Assembly: GCF_001641825.1 (NCBI RefSeq)
Contig: NZ_LRFH01000002.1
Span: forward strand, 62,001-126,000
Source: Guyparkeria sp. WRN-7
Lineage (GTDB): Bacteria > Pseudomonadota > Gammaproteobacteria > Halothiobacillales > Halothiobacillaceae
Reading direction: 5' to 3'
DNA: 64,000 nucleotides
Shown here: piece by piece, positions 63,339 through 64,000 of the stretch
Numbering within the stretch: position 1 is the stretch's first letter
Layout of the letters: each line of letters opens with the position of its first letter
The notes under the pieces: generated by a model
Told to the model about the DNA's origin: nothing
The model's database searches: none
What the model saw: only the letters and a program-made list of their open reading frames with translations
Made by a program: the position numbers and the translations under genes

Positions 63339-64000
63339 TCACTGTGCCGGCTCCCCGGCGCTCTCCTCCGCCGCGGCCTTCTCAGACCCGGTGGCCTCAG
63401 GGAGTGTTGTCTCCGCACCGACCGCCCCTTCGGTATCGAGCAGTTGGCGCGCATCCAGACCCTGGGGAGTCGTCGGCTGGAGGATGCGACGCGAGGCCGA
63501 CTCCTTCATCACCGTCATCGAGATACGGCGGTTCTGCGGATCCAGCGGGTCGTCATCGACGAATGGCAGAGCGGCTGCCATGCCGATAACGCGCAACACC
63601 TTGTCCTCGCTGTAGCCGTACTGCTGCAGAGTCCGCCGGGCCGAATTGGCCCGCTCGGCAGACAGTTCCCAGTTGCTTCGCCCGGGGCGCCCGAATGCCC
63701 GCGCATCCGTGTGACCAACAATCGACAGGCGATTGGGCATCTCGTTGAGAATCGGGGCGAGAGAATGCAGGATTTCGTCGGCGTAGTCCTGCAGGTCATC
63801 GGAGCCCAGCTCGAACATCGGCCGTTTTTCGTTATCGATGATCTGGATCCGCAGACCATCACGGGTGATGTCGAGCTTGATCTGATCCTTGAATGCCTTG
63901 AGGGCCGGGTCGACCTCGATCAGCGACTCGACCCGCTCCTTCAATTCCTCGATCTGTTCACGCTCGAGTTCCTCCACCATCTGGCGGATCTCTTCCTCGG
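63339..64000 (-). CDS. motB: Flagellar motor protein MotB, C-terminal part (cut by window edge)
   Basis: Stator subunit that anchors the motor to peptidoglycan. Visible: the periplasmic linker and the OmpA-like domain with the MotB-type entry DGLRIQIIDNEKRPMF, the peptidoglycan-binding GHTDA and SNWELSAERANSARR, and NRRISM. The frame is still open at base 64000, so the membrane helix with the proton-path Asp lies outside. A ~45-residue Ala/Glu-rich tail follows the domain. MotA would be next upstream on the minus strand. Confidence 0.92.
   Translation of the reverse strand, partial: EEEIRQMVEELEREQIEELKERVESLIEVDPALKAFKDQIKLDITRDGLRIQIIDNEKRPMFELGSDDLQDYADEILHSLAPILNEMPNRLSIVGHTDARAFGRPGRSNWELSAERANSARRTLQQYGYSEDKVLRVIGMAAALPFVDDDPLDPQNRRISMTVMKESASRRILQPTTPQGLDARQLLDTEGAVGAETTLPEATGSEKAAAEESAGEPAQ

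Overview
The window is a GC-rich chromosomal segment of a flagellated, respiring gammaproteobacterium. Evidence for the group: E. coli-type LexA with a classic CTGT-N8-ACAG box, an SspA-SspB pair, a ftsK-lolA-rarA block, E. coli-type MurB, EttA, PrlC, a cytochrome bc1 operon and a coaD-ferredoxin pair. A BCCT osmolyte carrier paired with a Usp protein hints at a halotolerant lifestyle; this is inference and I do not name a genus. Almost everything reads as ordinary core chromosome. I see no prophage, insertion sequence, CRISPR array, rRNA or clear pseudogene.

Layout, left to right. 1-3.1 kb (+): end of lpdA, a TauE/SafE permease, coaD and a YfhL-type ferredoxin. 3.1-11.3 kb (-): orn, dapB, carA, carB, greA, serS and a lone acyl carrier protein, the last genes tightly coupled. 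11.5-14 kb (+): mgtE and rsgA, then a convergent HIT protein. 14.5-19.4 kb (+): an AcrAB-like RND pump and an O6-alkylguanine methyltransferase. 19.4-23.9 kb (-): ftsK-lolA-rarA. 24.1-25.7 kb: msrB facing sspA-sspB. 25.8-28.4 kb (-): petABC. 28.7-30.8 kb: a Nif3 protein divergent from an LplT-like MFS carrier. 30.8-33.8 kb: a LexA-controlled translesion module, imuB on one side and lexA-imuA on the other, with one near-perfect SOS box between them. 33.8-37.3 kb (-): M48 lipoprotein protease, HDOD protein, ettA. 37.4-40.7 kb (+): an uncharacterised pair, a vWA membrane protein followed by a membrane-anchored acidic coiled-coil protein. 40.8-42.9 kb (-): a GT9-like glycosyltransferase and murB.

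43.2-45.7 kb (+): metG, then two identical initiator tRNA genes exactly 200 bp apart, each with its own promoter and terminator. It is notable that methionyl-tRNA synthetase sits next to initiator tRNAs. 45.7-49.9 kb (-): a second RND pump with its adaptor. 50.2-54.0 kb (+): prlC, an AI-2E-type permease and a TrmB-related methyltransferase. 54.3-56.4 kb (+): Usp and BCCT transporter. 56.5-59.1 kb (-): a cyclic-nucleotide/CBS/nucleotidyltransferase protein coupled to a DEDDh exonuclease. 59.3-61.7 kb (-): an outer-membrane porin and a ChaN-like lipoprotein. 62.2-62.5 kb (+): an RRM RNA-binding protein with a structured 5' region. 62.5-64 kb (-): motB, running off the right edge, followed by a membrane-anchored methyltransferase.

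The strongest candidates for less-described biology are the split LexA/ImuA/ImuB module, the vWA plus acidic anchor pair, the SspB with two ClpX-docking-like motifs, the serS-coupled acyl carrier protein, and the Usp-BCCT pair.
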